Assembly: GCA_025934635.1 (NCBI GenBank)
Contig: JAICWX010000083.1
Span: forward strand, 1-28,085
Origin: Streptosporangiaceae bacterium
Lineage (GTDB): Bacteria > Actinomycetota > Actinomycetes > Streptosporangiales > Streptosporangiaceae
Direction: 5' to 3'
Length of the DNA stretch: 28,085 nt
The position numbers and the translations under genes were made by a program. Each line of letters opens with the position of its first letter. The stretch's first letter is position 1. Below are positions 21,794 through 28,047 of this stretch, piece by piece. Under the pieces are notes generated by a model. The model had not been told where the DNA came from. It was given only the letters and a program-made list of their open reading frames with translations, and searched no databases.

Positions 21794-23983
21794 CTATCCG
21801 GGGCGGCTGCCGGAGCCGTGGAAGACGATGCTGAAGATCTGGGCCTGGTACTTGCCGGGGCTGACCGGGGGAAGCTTGGTGAACCAGATCAGCACGTAGC
21901 GGACCCGGACGGACCGGGTGGCTTTGAAGGTGTGCCGGCCGCCGACGCCGTCGGCGGTGGCGACGGTGGTGAAGGACGGCAAGGCGGAGGCGGCCAGGGT
22001 GGCGTCGTTGCCGGCCCTGATCGAGACGTCGGCGCCGGGTGCGGAGCCGAACGTGACCGTGACGGACTTGAGCCGCACCTTCCGGCCCATGTCCACGATC
22101 AGGCCGCTGCCCGCTTTGAGGCCGCCGAAGACCGGGTTGCCCAGGTAGTACTGGCTCTGCCAGGAGGTTGCGGGGTCGTGGTCGATGGCGTAGCCGGCCA
22201 GGCTGTCGTTCTCGTTGCGGGGGTCGCCGCTGGTGTCCAGCGCGTCGAAGCCGTGCGCGCTGACCGGCGTCACGGTGACGGCCTTGCGGGCTTTTCCGGA
22301 CGTGCCGCCCTTTGCGGATGGGCCGGCCTTTCCGGACGCCTGGCGTGCTGGCGCCTGGTGCGGTACCGCTGTGGGGCGCGCGGTCGGGTCAGCTACTGAC
22401 TGAGCTACGGCCCGGGCCTCGACTTGGCTGACGGCACTGGTACCGGTAGCGGCGGCGGCACCGGCAGCAGCTGGGTGGGGTGCGGCGCGGCCGGGGACCG
22501 GCAGCACGCCCCAGTGCGCGGCCAGCCCGGCCGCCACGAGTAGGGCCGCGGTTACGTACGGCACGCTGAGCACGGGACGCCTGCGGCAGGCCGTGACAGC
22601 GGCGCGGACGCCCTTCTTGCCCAGGACCAGCAGGATGTAGGACAGGCCGGCGATCGGCATGACGAGCAGGGCGGCCGAGATCACGCCGACCACCCCGACC
22701 GGGATGTCACCGTGGGCGAACGCCGCGATAAGTGCCCGGACCTGCTCATCGAGAGACTGGGCGGTCGTCCGGATCATCGTCGGGCTGTTCATGACGATGA
22801 GCGTCAACTCGAAGAGGAGCAGCGGGAGAACGATCAGGATCCACGTGGTCAGCGTCAGCCGGGCGCCGCGCTTGAGGTCCCGGATCTTGGGATCGACCGG
22901 CTGGCCGGGAACCAGGCTGCGCAGCACGGGCCCGATCCGCCGGAACAGGTCGGGTACGCCGATGAGGTCGGCCAGGATGAAGTACCCGTCGAGCCGCAGC
23001 GACGGCATCAACTGCTGGAGGATCTCCGTGTGGATCAGGAAGACGGCGGCCAGCAGCGGCAGGTAGCCCGTTTTCAGGTAGCCCGCGATGAGCGGCAGCA
23101 TGAAGACCGCGTTGAAGTAAACGCCGCCGAGGTCGGTGCGGATCCGGCCTACCCGGCCCAGCCGGTAGGCATCGGTGACGTTGGTGTAGAACGCCGGCCA
23201 GACCACGTAGAAGCCCACGCCGATGACGCCGGGCCGGGCGCCGCCATAGCGACAGGCGGCGGCGTGGCCGCACTCGTGGAACATCATGGAGGTCACGGCC
23301 AAGCCGAGCACCATCAGCAGCATCACCGGGTGAATCAGCACGTACTGAAAGGAAGAGCTCAACTGCCCGCCATGCACCAGCCAGGCATCCGAGGCGATCA
23401 GGCTAGCCAGCACGGCCACCACGACAACGGGGTGGAACAGCGGCTTGAATACGTCCGCGAGGCGCTGGACCGTCCTTTCGCGGATCATGGTGTGACGCAT
23501 CTTCAGACCCAGCAGAGGCTGGTCCTCAGCCGGCGGGGTAGCGTGCGCTCCGCCGCCGGGGACCAGTCCGAGCGGAGCGAGCTTGCTCGCCAGCAGGTAG
23601 CCGACGTTATCCGCGCTCACGGTCCGGCCGAACGCGGCGCTGACCTGTTCGGCGATCTCACTGACCGTGTGGATGCCGTCGATCTCGCCCAGCACTAGAT
23701 GCAGAAGCCGGGATATCTGGATGGACTGGCCCCCTGGCTTCAGCACTAAATAGGTGGCCTCGGCCAGACCCGAGCCCTGGTACTCGCCCGCGAGTTCCAC
23801 CCCGGGAAGCAACTGTGGCACGTGGTCCGTCACGGACAGGCTCGCCCCGGCGTGCCGGCCTGTCCGTTCCGTCGGCGCGGCCTCGGGTGCTGGAGGCGCC
23901 GCTTCGGGCCTGGCCGGCGGGCCTCCTAGATCAGGAAGGGTGGCACTGTCACTTGCCGTTCCGGTGACCGGGCTGATTGACAT
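21794..23983 (-). CDS. PqqD-like / M50 zinc metalloprotease / discoidin-like membrane fusion protein
   Basis: The 729-residue protein has a Pro/Ala-rich start, then a PqqD-like winged helix at about 80-142 (SRLLHLVLGEIDGIHTVSEI, then AEQVSAAFGRTVSADNVGYL). A multi-span membrane core carries the zinc motif HECGH (236-240) and the third-ligand motif LDGYF (about 331-335), as in M50 site-2-type proteases. More membrane helices reach to about 500. An extracytoplasmic Ala/Pro/Thr linker leads to a C-terminal discoidin-like beta domain at about 590-725 (NENDSLAGYAIDHDPATSWQ, then GLKAGSGLIVDMGRKVRLKS). PqqD domains bind leader peptides of ribosomal peptides, and the preceding gene encodes a leader-bearing repetitive peptide. 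A maturation or export protease for that peptide is the inferred role. Confidence 0.85.
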   Translation of the reverse strand: MSISPVTGTASDSATLPDLGGPPARPEAAPPAPEAAPTERTGRHAGASLSVTDHVPQLLPGVELAGEYQGSGLAEATYLVLKPGGQSIQISRLLHLVLGEIDGIHTVSEIAEQVSAAFGRTVSADNVGYLLASKLAPLGLVPGGGAHATPPAEDQPLLGLKMRHTMIRERTVQRLADVFKPLFHPVVVVAVLASLIASDAWLVHGGQLSSSFQYVLIHPVMLLMVLGLAVTSMMFHECGHAAACRYGGARPGVIGVGFYVVWPAFYTNVTDAYRLGRVGRIRTDLGGVYFNAVFMLPLIAGYLKTGYLPLLAAVFLIHTEILQQLMPSLRLDGYFILADLIGVPDLFRRIGPVLRSLVPGQPVDPKIRDLKRGARLTLTTWILIVLPLLLFELTLIVMNSPTMIRTTAQSLDEQVRALIAAFAHGDIPVGVVGVISAALLVMPIAGLSYILLVLGKKGVRAAVTACRRRPVLSVPYVTAALLVAAGLAAHWGVLPVPGRAAPHPAAAGAAAATGTSAVSQVEARAVAQSVADPTARPTAVPHQAPARQASGKAGPSAKGGTSGKARKAVTVTPVSAHGFDALDTSGDPRNENDSLAGYAIDHDPATSWQSQYYLGNPVFGGLKAGSGLIVDMGRKVRLKSVTVTFGSAPGADVSIRAGNDATLAASALPSFTTVATADGVGGRHTFKATRSVRVRYVLIWFTKLPPVSPGKYQAQIFSIVFHGSGSRPG

Positions 23984-24025
23984 GACCTGTTATCCCCTCG
24001 ATACGCCCTGCGATCACGCAATGAG

Positions 24026-24085
24026 GCCCGCGGCTCCTGATGGACCCTGAACCTTTTCTGGTCCAAGACCGCAGAAGCCGCGGGC
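24026..24085 (-). promoter_or_regulatory. Long-range inverted repeat upstream of the M50 gene
   Basis: GCCCGCGGCT (24026-24035) and AGCCGCGGGC (24076-24085) pair exactly and enclose an inner stem, TGGACC (24041-24046) with GGTCCA (24060-24065). The structure would form in the leader of the M50 mRNA or in a transcript reading through from the peptide gene, about 40 bases before the M50 start. It could act as an attenuator or a processing site. Confidence 0.45.
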
Positions 24086-24104
24086 TCTCGATCATCTGGG
24101 CGCT

Positions 24105-24132
24105 GGACCGGGCCTGGTACCCGGCCCGGTCC
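24105..24132 (-). terminator. GC-rich hairpin after the His-rich peptide gene
   Basis: GGACCGGGCC (24105-24114) and GGCCCGGTCC (24123-24132) form a perfect ten-base stem with an eight-base loop. It is about 70 bases past the stop of the peptide gene and before the M50 gene on the minus strand. No U-run follows, so it may be a partial terminator or stabilise the peptide mRNA, giving more peptide than protease. Confidence 0.45.
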
Positions 24133-24199
24133 GGCGCAGTGCCCGACGGCGTCCTTGTCAGCCGCCTAGGAACACGGCTCTAGTCCGAGCGACGCGTAA

Positions 24200-24595
24200 C
24201 TAGAGCGTCTTGATCGGGGGCGTCTTGATCGGGGGGGTCTTGATCGGAGGCGTCTTACCGTGGTCGCCGCCGTGGTCGCCGTGGTCGCCGTGGTCGCCGT
24301 GGTCGCCGCCGTGGTCGCCGTGGTCACCGTGACCGCCGTGGTCGCCCCAGATCTTGCCGTGGTCGTCACCACATGGAGGCTTCGGGGGCTCGCACGGGTG
24401 CGTCGGCTTGGGAGGGTCACACGGGTGCTGCGGCTTCGGCGGTTCGCAGTGGTGATGGTGATGGTGATGGTGATGGTGCTGAGGGTGGCACGGGTTGTAG
24501 TTCGCGTGGAGGCCACTTATCACGCCAAGGGCTTCCCGCTCCGGCAGGAGTTCGCTGAACTGGGCATCCAGCTCAAGCAAGCTAAGCTCAGACAT
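24200..24595 (-). CDS. Leader-bearing His/Cys/Asp-rich repetitive peptide, RiPP-like precursor candidate
   Basis: AAGGGGA lies five bases before the ATG. The 131-residue peptide starts with a short amphipathic, acidic leader-like segment (MSELSLLELDAQFSELLPER, then EALG). Very low-complexity blocks follow: NPCHPQ, ten His (40-49), three Cys-acid-Pro-Pro-Lys-Pro units with Cys at 50, 59 and 68, CGDDHG from Cys75, about eight Asp-His-Gly units (86-113), and three Thr-Pro-Pro-Ile-Lys units (115-129). There is no signal peptide or membrane segment. His, Cys and Asp at this density imply binding of Zn, Ni, Co or Cu. The next gene on the same strand encodes a PqqD-M50 protein, so processing by that protein is plausible. 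I recall similar ELLPxREtL leaders in uncharacterised actinobacterial peptides but cannot verify this. Confidence 0.75.
   Translation of the reverse strand: MSELSLLELDAQFSELLPEREALGVISGLHANYNPCHPQHHHHHHHHHHCEPPKPQHPCDPPKPTHPCEPPKPPCGDDHGKIWGDHGGHGDHGDHGGDHGDHGDHGDHGGDHGKTPPIKTPPIKTPPIKTL
24257..24350 (-). repeat. Nine-base GTCGCCGTG repeats encoding Asp-His-Gly units
   Basis: The plus strand shows about eight to ten 9-12-base units of GTGGTCGCC type, coding on the minus strand for the DHG/GDHG stretch. Next to it, at about 24200-24252, three 15-base units encode TPPIK. Both repeat types keep the frame, so copy number can vary freely. Confidence 0.8.
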
Positions 24596-25132
24596 TAAAT
24601 CCCCTTCTTGATTTTTTTAACTTCCCGGTGCCGTGGTATTGCACGTCCCGGGGTTGCGCGTTACTGACATCCGGCCAGCCGCGCACGCTCTAAATCAGCG
24701 TTTCAATTTGATCCGCAGACCAGGACCCGCGCCGCAGCGGTCACGACGGCAGCAAACATTGCTGGTACGCCACGTGGCCAAGATTCGGATAGGGATGTGA
24801 GCACCGATTGGAGTGGCTTGTAAAATCCGCTACCAAGATAAGCGTCACGTTGACGGGGCGCCGTCGATACGGCTGCCCCTCCCCCCTCCGTTTGCGGGTC
24901 AGGACTGAAGATTTCTCATTTCCCTGATCTCGAATACGAGACTATCCGCAAATCCAAGGGTCGGCAATCCCTCATTTTCTTTATATTGCCGCTGCCCTCA
25001 TTTTACTAAGACCGTATACAAAGGGCCTGCATTCGCCTTAGCGGCATCGCCGGAATCACCAGAGCCCGGATAGAAAATGCCTGGACTCATAAAGACGCCT
25101 ACGGTCTTCATTTGGTTTACACGCCCTGGAAA
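24596..25132. other. 537-bp non-coding, AT-richer region upstream of the peptide gene
   Basis: No convincing gene is seen on either strand, and composition is clearly less GC-rich than the neighbours. It separates the double-HTH regulator gene from the peptide gene, both leftward. It contains CCCTCATTTT twice (24969-24978 and 24995-25004, 26 bp apart), the palindrome TCTCGAATACGAGA (24928-24941), and a GTATAC dyad near 25014. These make it a likely complex promoter for the peptide gene, perhaps with a long 5' leader RNA. A small RNA cannot be excluded. Confidence 0.5.
24928..24941. promoter_or_regulatory. TCTCG-AATA-CGAGA dyad
   Basis: A perfect five-base inverted repeat with a four-base spacer lies about 335 bases upstream of the peptide gene start. 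It is a candidate operator, possibly for the response regulator encoded next to it. This is inference from location only. Confidence 0.3.
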
Positions 25133-26095
25133 TTAGCTGGTTGCCGATTTCCCCGGCAGGTCACGGCGCACGGCGCGAGGACTGCCCGCGGCCGCCGTGA
25201 AGGGGCCGGGGAGATGAACGGAGGGCCGGCTGAGCTGGGACCGGGCCAGCGCCACCGCCTCCAGGGTGGAGTGCACGCCGAGCTTGCTTCTCAGGTTGTG
25301 CAGGTGCGTACTGACGGTCTTCAGCGACATATGCAGTTGCCTGGCCACCTCGCGCTGCCCGGAACCTTCGGTGAGATGCGTCAGGATCTCTCGTTCCCGG
25401 GGGGTGAGGGTGGCGAGCATCGGATGGCCGCCGGCCGGCTCGTCCTCGCCGGGCAGGGCCAGTTTGCTGGCGAGGGCGGCGGCCTCGAGCCGGCTGTGCG
25501 CGCCGAGTTTGGCGAGAACATTCTTGACGTAGGTCCGCAGGGTTTCAGTCGTGACGTTCATCTCGGCGGCCATTTTCCTGGTGCTCTGGCCCGCGGTGAT
25601 CCGCCTGAGCACTTCCGTTTCCCGGGGCGTCAGGCCCGCGAGCAGGTCGTCATCCGGCGGCGTTCGGTGTTCCGGCGGCGCCCCTGATTCCGGCGCCCCT
25701 GATTCCGGCGGCCGGGGGGCGGCTGACCGGGAAGCGGCGATCACATCAAGGGCGGCGGCTATGCGGTCAAGTTCCTGATCCTTACCGAAGACCCCCGCGA
25801 CGCCGATCTTCTTCGCGGCTAAAAAGGTCGCCTTGTCGGCGCGGCCTGACACCACCAGGACGGCTGTTTCCGGATAACGGTCCCGGATCACGCGGGCGGC
25901 GCCGAGGCCGTCTCCCCCGTTGTGAAAACGCAAGTCGAGCAGGCAGGCATCGGGCTGGTACCGGGCCACCGCGGCGACGCTCTCATCGGCGGTGGTGGCG
26001 ATGGCAAGGGCCCGGTGGCCACGTGCCTCGAGCGCCACCGCCAGCGCTTCGCAAAATATACGGTTATCGTCACACAAAACTAGCCGCATAAGCAT
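25133..26095 (-). CDS. Response regulator with two tandem LuxR-type HTH domains
   Basis: The 320-residue protein has a receiver domain at 1-122 with D9/D10, phospho-acceptor D54 in CLLDLRF and K105 in GVFGKD. A Pro/Ser/Glu linker contains the repeat ESGAPESGAPPE. Two complete LuxR HTH domains follow, at about 155-210 (LTPRETEVLRRITAGQSTRK, then VTTETLRTYVKNVLAKLGAH) and 229-285 (LTPREREILTHLTEGSGQRE, then MSLKTVSTHLHNLRSKLGVH). NarL-type regulators normally have one HTH, so this is an unusual architecture and not a frameshift artefact. GGGGGAG precedes two in-frame ATGs (26095 and 26089); the second has the better spacing. No sensor kinase is adjacent. It probably controls the peptide gene downstream. 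Confidence 0.9.
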   Translation of the reverse strand: MLMRLVLCDDNRIFCEALAVALEARGHRALAIATTADESVAAVARYQPDACLLDLRFHNGGDGLGAARVIRDRYPETAVLVVSGRADKATFLAAKKIGVAGVFGKDQELDRIAAALDVIAASRSAAPRPPESGAPESGAPPEHRTPPDDDLLAGLTPRETEVLRRITAGQSTRKMAAEMNVTTETLRTYVKNVLAKLGAHSRLEAAALASKLALPGEDEPAGGHPMLATLTPREREILTHLTEGSGQREVARQLHMSLKTVSTHLHNLRSKLGVHSTLEAVALARSQLSRPSVHLPGPFTAAAGSPRAVRRDLPGKSATS

Positions 26096-26375
26096 TCTCC
26101 CCCTTAGGCCCAGAAGGCGCCATACGTCCTAATATGCCTGACTCGCACCCCGACCGGCGCGGCACTCCAAAATGGTAGAGGAAAAGGGGTGACCATGTGC
26201 TTAATTACAGGACAGGTGCGCTTTGCCCGAGTATTATCCAGCGCTTTTGCAGACGAGGTCCGCTTTTATAGCGTACACCGGGCATCTCGGTCGATAAGCT
26301 GGGCAAGCAGGTCCGAATACCGGCCTGGTGACCGAGTACGCCGCCGCGCCGACGGTGGCGGGAGGGCTGGTACTC
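26096..26375. other. Divergent intergenic region with a small possible leader ORF
   Basis: These 280 bases lie between the leftward regulator gene and the rightward hydrolase gene. An AAGGGGTG followed by ATG at 26195 could start a short reading frame (MCLITGQVRFARVLSSAF and on), but it runs out of frame through the hydrolase start with poor codon use, so I do not call it a gene. A -35/-10-like pair is listed separately. Confidence 0.4.
26247..26274 (+). promoter_or_regulatory. Possible promoter of the hydrolase gene
   Basis: TTGCAG (26247-26252) and TAGCGT (26269-26274) are separated by 16 bases, close to a housekeeping -35/-10 pair. They are about 100 bases upstream of the hydrolase ATG. 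The match is modest. Confidence 0.3.
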
Positions 26376-27095
26376 ATGACGGTCTTCATCCTGGTTCACG
26401 GCGCCTGGGGCGGCGCGCACGGTTTCCGTAAGGTGCGCGGACCGCTCCGGGCAGCCGGGCACGAGGTCTTCACGCCGAGCCTGACCGGCATCGGCGAGCG
26501 CGCCCACCTGACGAGCCCGCAGGTGTGCCTGACCACGCACATCACCGACGTCGTCAACACCGTCTGGTACGAGGACCTCAGCGACATCGTGCTGCTCGGC
26601 TTCTCTTACGGCGGGTTCGTGGTCACCGGGGCGCTCGAGTACATCGCCGAACGCGTACGGCACCTCGTCTACCTCGATGCGTTCGTGCCCGGTGATGGCG
26701 ACACAGTGGCGGGTCCCGGCGGCGCGGTGGCGGGTCCGGGCGGCGCGGGTCGCGCCGTGATCGCGCTGGGCCAGGACTGGCTGGTGCCGCCACTGCCGCG
26801 CGAGTTCGACGACCCGGCCGAGGCGGAGTGGGCCGCCGCCCGCCGGACGGCGCAGCCGTCTGGCTGCTTCACCGAGCCGGTTCGGCTGGCGCGCCCGCTG
26901 GAGGACTACCCGTTCAGCCGCACCTATATCAAGGCGACCGGGGATCCCCGGCCGCCCGAAGGCGGGCCGTTCTGGGTCGCCGCCGACCGGGCCAAGGCCT
27001 CGCCGGCCTGGGGCTACCACGAGATCGCCACCAACCACATGGTCGCCAGCAACCGCCCGGCGGAACTGACCCGCCTGCTCCTCGACCTGACTTGA
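26376..27095 (+). CDS. Alpha/beta-fold hydrolase (esterase-like)
   Basis: ATG at 26376 has GGGAGGG about nine bases upstream and starts directly with the first strand (MTVFILVHGAWGGAHGF); an ATG at 26328 would add 16 unrelated residues. The 239-residue protein has the HGAWGG oxyanion loop, nucleophile Ser in GFSYGG, acid candidate Asp in YLDAFVPGDGD, and catalytic His in TNHMVASNRPAEL near the C-terminus. This is the layout of the EstC/salicylate-esterase and hydroxynitrile-lyase-like group. A Gly/Ala-rich duplication (VAGPGGAVAGPGGAG) sits in the cap region. The nucleophile elbow has Phe where His is more usual. The substrate is unknown. Confidence 0.9.
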   Translation: MTVFILVHGAWGGAHGFRKVRGPLRAAGHEVFTPSLTGIGERAHLTSPQVCLTTHITDVVNTVWYEDLSDIVLLGFSYGGFVVTGALEYIAERVRHLVYLDAFVPGDGDTVAGPGGAVAGPGGAGRAVIALGQDWLVPPLPREFDDPAEAEWAAARRTAQPSGCFTEPVRLARPLEDYPFSRTYIKATGDPRPPEGGPFWVAADRAKASPAWGYHEIATNHMVASNRPAELTRLLLDLT

Positions 27096-27226
27096 GGCCC
27101 GCGTACTGACTCAATGCTGGTGGTGCGGCTGCGACGGGCAGGGCGTGGGTATGCGCGACGTTTCCCGGGTGCGCCTGGTGTCAGCCCGCTGTGTCCCCGA
27201 GGTAGCCAGGCTGGGTTCGTTAACGG

Positions 27227-27279
27227 CATCGATGGAGCATCAATGCCGCTCCCACGACATCGATGGAGCATTGATGCCG
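27227..27279. repeat. Two 22-bp direct repeats, CATCGATGGAGCATNNATGCCG, 31 bp apart
   Basis: Copies at 27227-27248 and 27258-27279 differ only in two adjacent bases (CA versus TG). These make GCATCAATGC in the first an exact inverse complement of GCATTGATGC in the second. Each copy also contains the palindrome CATCGATG. The start-to-start distance of 31 bp is about three helical turns, which suits a pair of protein-binding sites. Confidence 0.6.
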
Positions 27280-27305
27280 TTGCGGGGCGTTCAGGGAGGA
27301 ATGGG

Positions 27306-27347
27306 ATGAGTCACGGGTGGGGTCTGTGGTGTCGATGCGCATACTGA
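27306..27347 (+). CDS. Possible 13-residue leader peptide MSHGWGLWCRCAY
   Basis: AGGGAGGA lies five bases before this ATG, one of the best ribosome binding sites in the region. The product has two Trp and two Cys in 13 residues. It could be a regulatory leader peptide for the gene downstream, but no hairpin series typical of attenuation was identified, and the next gene is 250 bases away. A chance match is possible. Confidence 0.2.
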   Translation: MSHGWGLWCRCAY

Positions 27348-27390
27348 GGACTGGGACCGCGTCGTGTCGCCAGCGCCGGGCGGGCGGCGG

Positions 27391-27480
27391 AGCCGGACTG
27401 GCGGGCGGAGCCGGACTGGCGGGCGGAGCCGGACTGGCGGGCGGAGCCGGACTGGCGGGCGGAGCCGGACTGGCGGGCGG
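27391..27480. repeat. Five perfect 18-bp tandem repeats
   Basis: AGCCGGACTGGCGGGCGG is repeated five times without a mismatch and continues for a few bases into 27486. The period is a multiple of three. All frames are open across it (for example Thr-Gly-Gly-Arg-Ser-Arg), so coding cannot be judged. Perfect identity indicates recent expansion. Confidence 0.9.
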
Positions 27481-27600
27481 AGCCGCCGGCTGGGCCGGGG
27501 CGGGCGGGGCGCGGACCTCCACATGATCTACATGGGGCCTGCAAGCGGTTTGCGTAGCGGTGGCGTGGTCTGGGAGCCGGGCCTTCAGAGGAGGACGGCG

Positions 27601-28047
27601 ATGGGCGACCAGATCCAGCCGTGGCCGGTGCTGCGGCGGGGCAGCCGGGGGCATCCCGTGCCTGCGCTGCAGTACCTGCTGCGGGACCGCGGACACGCGG
27701 TGACCGTGGACGGGGTCTTCGGGCCGAAGACCGAGGCGGCCGTGGAGGACTTCCAGCACGCGGACCAGCTCAAGGTCGACGGGGTGGTCGGCCCGAAGAC
27801 CTGGGGCGCCCTGGTCATCGTGGTGGCCAGCGGGAGCACGGGCGACGCGGTGTGCGGCGTCCAGGAGGAATTCCGGTTCCGCGACCTGTCCGGCGAGCCG
27901 GGCCGCGCGCTGGCCGTGGACGGGGTGTTCGGGCCCCGGACCAGGGCGGTGGTGCTCGGCTTCCAGCGGGCGCTCGGTATCACCGCGGACGGGATCGTCG
28001 GCCCGGTCACCTGGCGGGCACTGGTCAGCGGCATGCTCTCCCTCTGA
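27601..28047 (+). CDS. Protein with two peptidoglycan-binding (PG_binding_1) domains
   Basis: AGAGGAGG lies six bases before the ATG, which is preferred over any start in the repeat region upstream. The 148-residue product is two PG_binding_1 repeats: residues of about 10-65 (PVLRRGSRGHPVPALQYLLR, then VDGVFGPKTEAAVEDFQHAD and VDGVVGPKTWGAL), and about 75-145 (STGDAVCGVQEEFRF, then VDGVFGPRTRAVVLGFQRAL and DGIVGPVTWRALV). There is no signal peptide, membrane segment or catalytic domain, so how it reaches the wall is unclear; it may be cytoplasmic or exported another way. The family binds cell-wall or other polymer ligands. Confidence 0.92.
   Translation: MGDQIQPWPVLRRGSRGHPVPALQYLLRDRGHAVTVDGVFGPKTEAAVEDFQHADQLKVDGVVGPKTWGALVIVVASGSTGDAVCGVQEEFRFRDLSGEPGRALAVDGVFGPRTRAVVLGFQRALGITADGIVGPVTWRALVSGMLSL

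Larger units (their letters stand above)
27096..27600. other. 505-bp gene-poor region with several repeats
   Basis: No well-supported gene is seen. It holds two 22-bp direct repeats (27227-27279), a very short reading frame (27306-27347) with a ribosome binding site, and five copies of an 18-bp repeat (27391-27480). It lies upstream of the peptidoglycan-binding protein gene and likely includes its promoter. Longer open frames exist in several phases, but codon use does not favour any. Confidence 0.5.

Noticed and set aside
24450..24485. Ten-His tag as a cloning-vector artefact
   Set aside because: The His run lies inside a native-looking gene with its own leader, Cys-Pro and Asp-His-Gly repeats, and genomic flanks. 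No vector sequence is seen.
24260..24598. Plus-strand Val-rich open frame opposite the peptide gene
   Set aside because: It is the antisense of the Asp-His-Gly repeats, with no ribosome binding site, and the minus-strand frame has a strong one.
24700..24780. Very short minus-strand frames in the 537-bp gap, such as MFAAVVTAAARVLVCGSN
   Set aside because: No ribosome binding site precedes them and nothing else supports translation.
26195..26431. Small plus-strand reading frame before the hydrolase (MCLITGQVRF...)
   Set aside because: It has a good ribosome binding site, but codon use is poor and it runs out of frame through the hydrolase start. It may at most be a leader peptide.
27364..27600. 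Upstream extension of the peptidoglycan-binding protein through the 18-bp repeats
   Set aside because: The ATG at 27601 has an ideal AGGAGG and starts right before the first domain. The extension would be an Arg/Gly/Ser/Thr low-complexity stretch with no signal peptide.
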